NCBI RefSeq assembly: GCF_017355265.1
Contig: NZ_JADIJQ010000027.1
Coordinates: forward strand, 1 to 44,495
DNA: 44,495 bases
Reading direction: 5' to 3'
Source: Tessaracoccus sp. SD287
GTDB lineage: Bacteria; Actinomycetota; Actinomycetes; Propionibacteriales; Propionibacteriaceae
The notes under the pieces: generated by a model
Told to the model about the DNA's origin: nothing
Database searches by the model: none
Seen by the model: only the letters and a program-made list of their open reading frames with translations
Position numbers and translations under genes: made by a program
Shown: positions 42,606 through 44,495 of the stretch, piece after piece
Numbering within the stretch: position 1 is the stretch's first letter
How the letters are laid out: each line of letters starts with the position of its first letter

Positions 42606-42680
42606 CCCAGCGGTGTGCATCCAGTGGGCTGGATCGCCCCGGAGGGGGCCGATCAGCGTCACTGGGTGCACACCGCTGGG
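42606..42680. repeat. 75-bp palindromic element, copy B
   Basis: Two 21-bp arms (42606-42626, 42660-42680) are inverted with a single mismatch around a 33-bp centre. The centre itself has inverted words (GCTGGATCG and CCGATCAGC). It is homologous to 2559-2633. It lies in the 127-bp gap between convergent genes, where it could also work as a bidirectional terminator. Confidence 0.85.
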
Positions 42681-42708
42681 CGGGCGTTCATCCCCCGGCG
42701 GAGGAGCA

Positions 42709-44055
42709 TCAGGAGGTCGGAACCACCAGCACGCCCCACACCACGATCGGTGCGATGACCATGATGCTCATGCCCCAGATCATCAGCTGACGGAACACCG
42801 ACTCCCGCTCACCGGGCTCGGCATTGGCGACCACCAGGGCGCCGTTGGTCGAGAAGGGGCTGCAGTCCACCACCGAGGACGAGATCGCCAGGGCGGCGAT
42901 CAGGGCTACGGGGTTGACCTCGCCGCGCATCAGGAACGGCACGGCCAGCGGAATCAGGGCACCAATGATGCCGGTGGTCGACGCGAAGGCCGACACGACA
43001 GCACCGATGAGGCAGATCATCAGGGCCGCCATCAGCGGTGCGCCGACGCCAGCGACCTGGTCGCCGAGCCACTGGACCACGCCCTGGTTCTGCAGCAGGC
43101 CGATGTAGGTGACGATGCCGCCGATCAGCAGCACGGTGCCCCACGAGATCTGCTCGACGGCACCCTTGGCCGACTTCGGGAAGACCAGCGTCAGCACGAC
43201 GGCGACGGTCAGGGCGGTGAAGCCGACGTCCAGGCCGAAGCCGAGGGCCCCGACGATCAGCGCGACCAGGCCCAGCAGGGTGAAGCTGCGCTCGGCGTTC
43301 AGCGTGTGGGTGTCGCCGGTGACGGCGGTGACCTGCTTCACCTGGCGGTCGGCCTCGACCTTGGAGTGCGCCTCGGTGGTGGCCGAGCTGCCGGTGACGT
43401 GGACCTCGTCATCGAGGGTGGCCAGGGTGTTGGCGTCCTCCTTGCCGCGGGCGATCAGCGCGCGGCCACCGAAGGCGAAGAAGGCGATCAGCGCGATCAG
43501 GAAGGCGGCGACGAAGGCCGAGACCATCAGGAACAGCGGGTTGCCGACCAGGCCGTTCTTGTCGACCACACCGTTGGTGATCGAGCCGAAGATGCCGATG
43601 GGGCTGAACGAGCCGGCAGTGGCGCCCTGCACGATCATCATGCCCATGAGCATCGGGTGGATCTTGTAGCGCAGGGCGAAGCCCATGCCCACCGGCGCCA
43701 CGATGGCGACGGCCGCGGGGCTCACGGCACCGATGGCGGTGACCACGGCGCAGACCAGGAACATGGCCCACGGCACGAGCGCGACGCGTCCGCCGACCGC
43801 TCTGACGGCGCCGTGGACGATCCAGTCGACGGTGCCGTTGTTCTTCGCGAGCGCGAACAGGTAGGTGACACCGACCAGGATGACGAACAGGCTGGAGGGG
43901 AACCCGTCCAGGATGTCGGCGACGGTGGCGTCATAGACGGACAGACCCACCACGAAGGCCGCCACGAGTGCCAGGGCACCCATGTTGACGCCACGGATGG
44001 TGGCGACCAGGAATACGACAGCCAGGACGATGAGCGAGAGGATCTCGTGGGACAT
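42709..44055 (-). CDS. MatC-like/SLC13-type carboxylate transporter
   Basis: The 448-residue protein has about eleven membrane segments and two halves. The first (SLIVLAVVFLVATIRGVNMGALAL) matches the N-terminus of the MatC dicarboxylate carriers. The second carries SAFASTTGIIGALIPLA and SSSVVDCSPFSTNGALVVA, as in DASS/SLC13 transporters. The likely substrate is a di- or monocarboxylate such as malonate or succinate, which I cannot specify. Between the halves, residues 205-255 form a hydrophilic linker. ATG 44055 has GGAAG 11 nt upstream; an earlier in-frame codon lacks support. It diverges from a GntR gene across a CRP-type site. Confidence 0.82.
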   Translation of the reverse strand: MSHEILSLIVLAVVFLVATIRGVNMGALALVAAFVVGLSVYDATVADILDGFPSSLFVILVGVTYLFALAKNNGTVDWIVHGAVRAVGGRVALVPWAMFLVCAVVTAIGAVSPAAVAIVAPVGMGFALRYKIHPMLMGMMIVQGATAGSFSPIGIFGSITNGVVDKNGLVGNPLFLMVSAFVAAFLIALIAFFAFGGRALIARGKEDANTLATLDDEVHVTGSSATTEAHSKVEADRQVKQVTAVTGDTHTLNAERSFTLLGLVALIVGALGFGLDVGFTALTVAVVLTLVFPKSAKGAVEQISWGTVLLIGGIVTYIGLLQNQGVVQWLGDQVAGVGAPLMAALMICLIGAVVSAFASTTGIIGALIPLAVPFLMRGEVNPVALIAALAISSSVVDCSPFSTNGALVVANAEPGERESVFRQLMIWGMSIMVIAPIVVWGVLVVPTS

Positions 44056-44128
44056 GGGGCAACAACTTCCAATGATCGACGTTGATCTCGAATGATCAGG
44101 ACAGATGGCGGGCGCCAACGGCACCGAA

Positions 44129-44148
44129 AGTGTGATCGATGTCACACT
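44129..44148. promoter_or_regulatory. Perfect CRP/GlxR-type operator
   Basis: The 16-mer TGTGATCGATGTCACA (44131-44146) matches TGTGANNNNNNTCACA exactly, and the inverted symmetry extends by AG and CT on either side. The site is centred 84 bp before the transporter start and about 70 bp before the GntR -10 box. Confidence 0.7.
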
Positions 44149-44156
44149 CAGCGCCA

Positions 44157-44179
44157 CTGGTTCATTATCCTGCCAGTGG
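44157..44179. repeat. Short inverted repeat in the MatC-GntR gap
   Basis: CACTGG and CCAGTG are 6-bp inverted arms with a 12-bp spacer that holds TTATCC. Another small pair, AGTGG/CCACT, follows at about 44175-44189. Either could be an autoregulatory GntR site, but no known consensus is matched. Confidence 0.3.
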
Positions 44180-44208
44180 ACTAGCCACTTGACAACTGGT
44201 CCGACAGG

Positions 44209-44214
44209 TAGGAT
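44209..44214 (+). promoter_or_regulatory. -10 box of the GntR gene
   Basis: TAGGAT is 6 nt before ATG 44221, with TTGACA (44189-44194) upstream at a short 14-nt spacing. Confidence 0.5.
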
Positions 44215-44220
44215 CCCCGC

Positions 44221-44495
44221 ATGTCGTCAGAGAAGACCGGCCGTCGCCTTGCGCCGGTACGCCGCGAAAGGCTGTACGAGAGCCTGGCCGAGCACATCTC
44301 GACATTCATTGATGCCCAGGGTCTTGGCCCCGGCGACCGTCTGCCCAGCGAACGACAACTGGCTGCTGACTTGGGGGTCAGCCGGGCCACTCTGGCCCGC
44401 GCCCTGGCGTCGTTGGAGACCCGCGGTGTCATCGAGGTGCGCCATGGTGTCGGCGCGCTCGTCACCAGCGGTGGGGCGTCGGGACTCGCGGATGC
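44221..44495 (+). CDS. GntR-family transcriptional regulator (cut by the window end)
   Basis: The first 91 codons show a GntR winged helix-turn-helix: YESLAEHISTFIDAQGLGPGDRLPSERQLAADLGVSRATLARALASLETRGVIEV. GDRLPSERQLA and the recognition helix VSRATLARALASL are diagnostic. The layout matches the FadR subfamily, so a helical effector domain would follow but is missing here. Divergence from the MatC-like gene suggests it regulates carboxylate uptake in response to that carboxylate. Confidence 0.9.
   Translation, partial: MSSEKTGRRLAPVRRERLYESLAEHISTFIDAQGLGPGDRLPSERQLAADLGVSRATLARALASLETRGVIEVRHGVGALVTSGGASGLAD

Noticed and set aside
42613..44085. A 490-codon open frame on the plus strand
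   Set aside because: It is antisense to the MatC-like transporter and consists of Asp/Gly/Gln-rich shadow sequence.
1..44495. tRNA, rRNA or insertion-sequence transposase genes
   Set aside because: I saw no cloverleaf-forming tract, rRNA sequence or transposase domain on either strand by reading; a covariance search would be needed to exclude small RNAs.

Overview
The window is high-GC DNA from an actinobacterium. Codon use, the many leaderless genes, a predicted FemAB-type cell-wall branching enzyme, a pta-ackA acetate operon, a GlxR/CRP-type operator and a TM2 protein all point to Actinomycetota. Propionibacteriaceae is my best guess, but no rRNA or tRNA is present to confirm it. About 34 protein genes fill nearly all of the sequence. 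Most lack a Shine-Dalgarno sequence and instead carry a TANNNT -10 box 6-7 nt before the start codon, which I used to fix many starts.

Region 1 (1-24.8 kb) is a surface-polysaccharide locus. It holds three O-antigen polymerase/ligase-like membrane proteins, five GT4-type glycosyltransferases, a Wzx-type flippase, a Wzz/YveK-like chain-length protein, and a WbpM/CapD-type nucleotide-sugar dehydratase. It also holds four enzymes matching the UDP-GlcNAc to UDP-2,3-diacetamido-glucuronate route (wbpD-wbpE-wbpB in one overlapping operon, wbpA about 4.6 kb further on). Between them lie a large secreted beta-propeller/VCBS-like protein and an AbiEi/DUF559 nuclease-like gene. No initiating phosphoglycosyl transferase and no WbpI-type epimerase are visible.

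Region 2 (24.8-33.5 kb) is cell envelope. A FemAB-like peptidoglycan branching enzyme is translationally coupled to an alanine-racemase-like protein that appears to lack the catalytic Tyr motif. A second AbiEi/DUF559 gene follows, then a tight three-gene operon (SDR reductase, PlsC acyltransferase, alkyl-DHAP-synthase-like flavoprotein) that resembles a bacterial ether-lipid module. A His-rich lipoprotein gene is split by a frameshift.

Region 3 (33.5-44.5 kb) is mainly core metabolism: pta-ackA, a DUF418 membrane protein, deoxyribonuclease IV, a FadD15-like acyl-CoA ligase, a TM2 protein, an ion channel with an unusual filter, and a MatC-like carboxylate transporter divergent from a GntR regulator (cut by the window end) across a perfect CRP-type site.

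The least explained signal is a set of about 66-92 bp imperfect palindromes in intergenic DNA: 2559-2633, 16282-16373, 17405-17474, 27206-27275, 28431-28496 and 42606-42680. Four of the six bracket the two AbiEi/DUF559 genes on both sides, which suggests an association like that of REP sequences with RAYT enzymes, but with a Vsr-like nuclease family.
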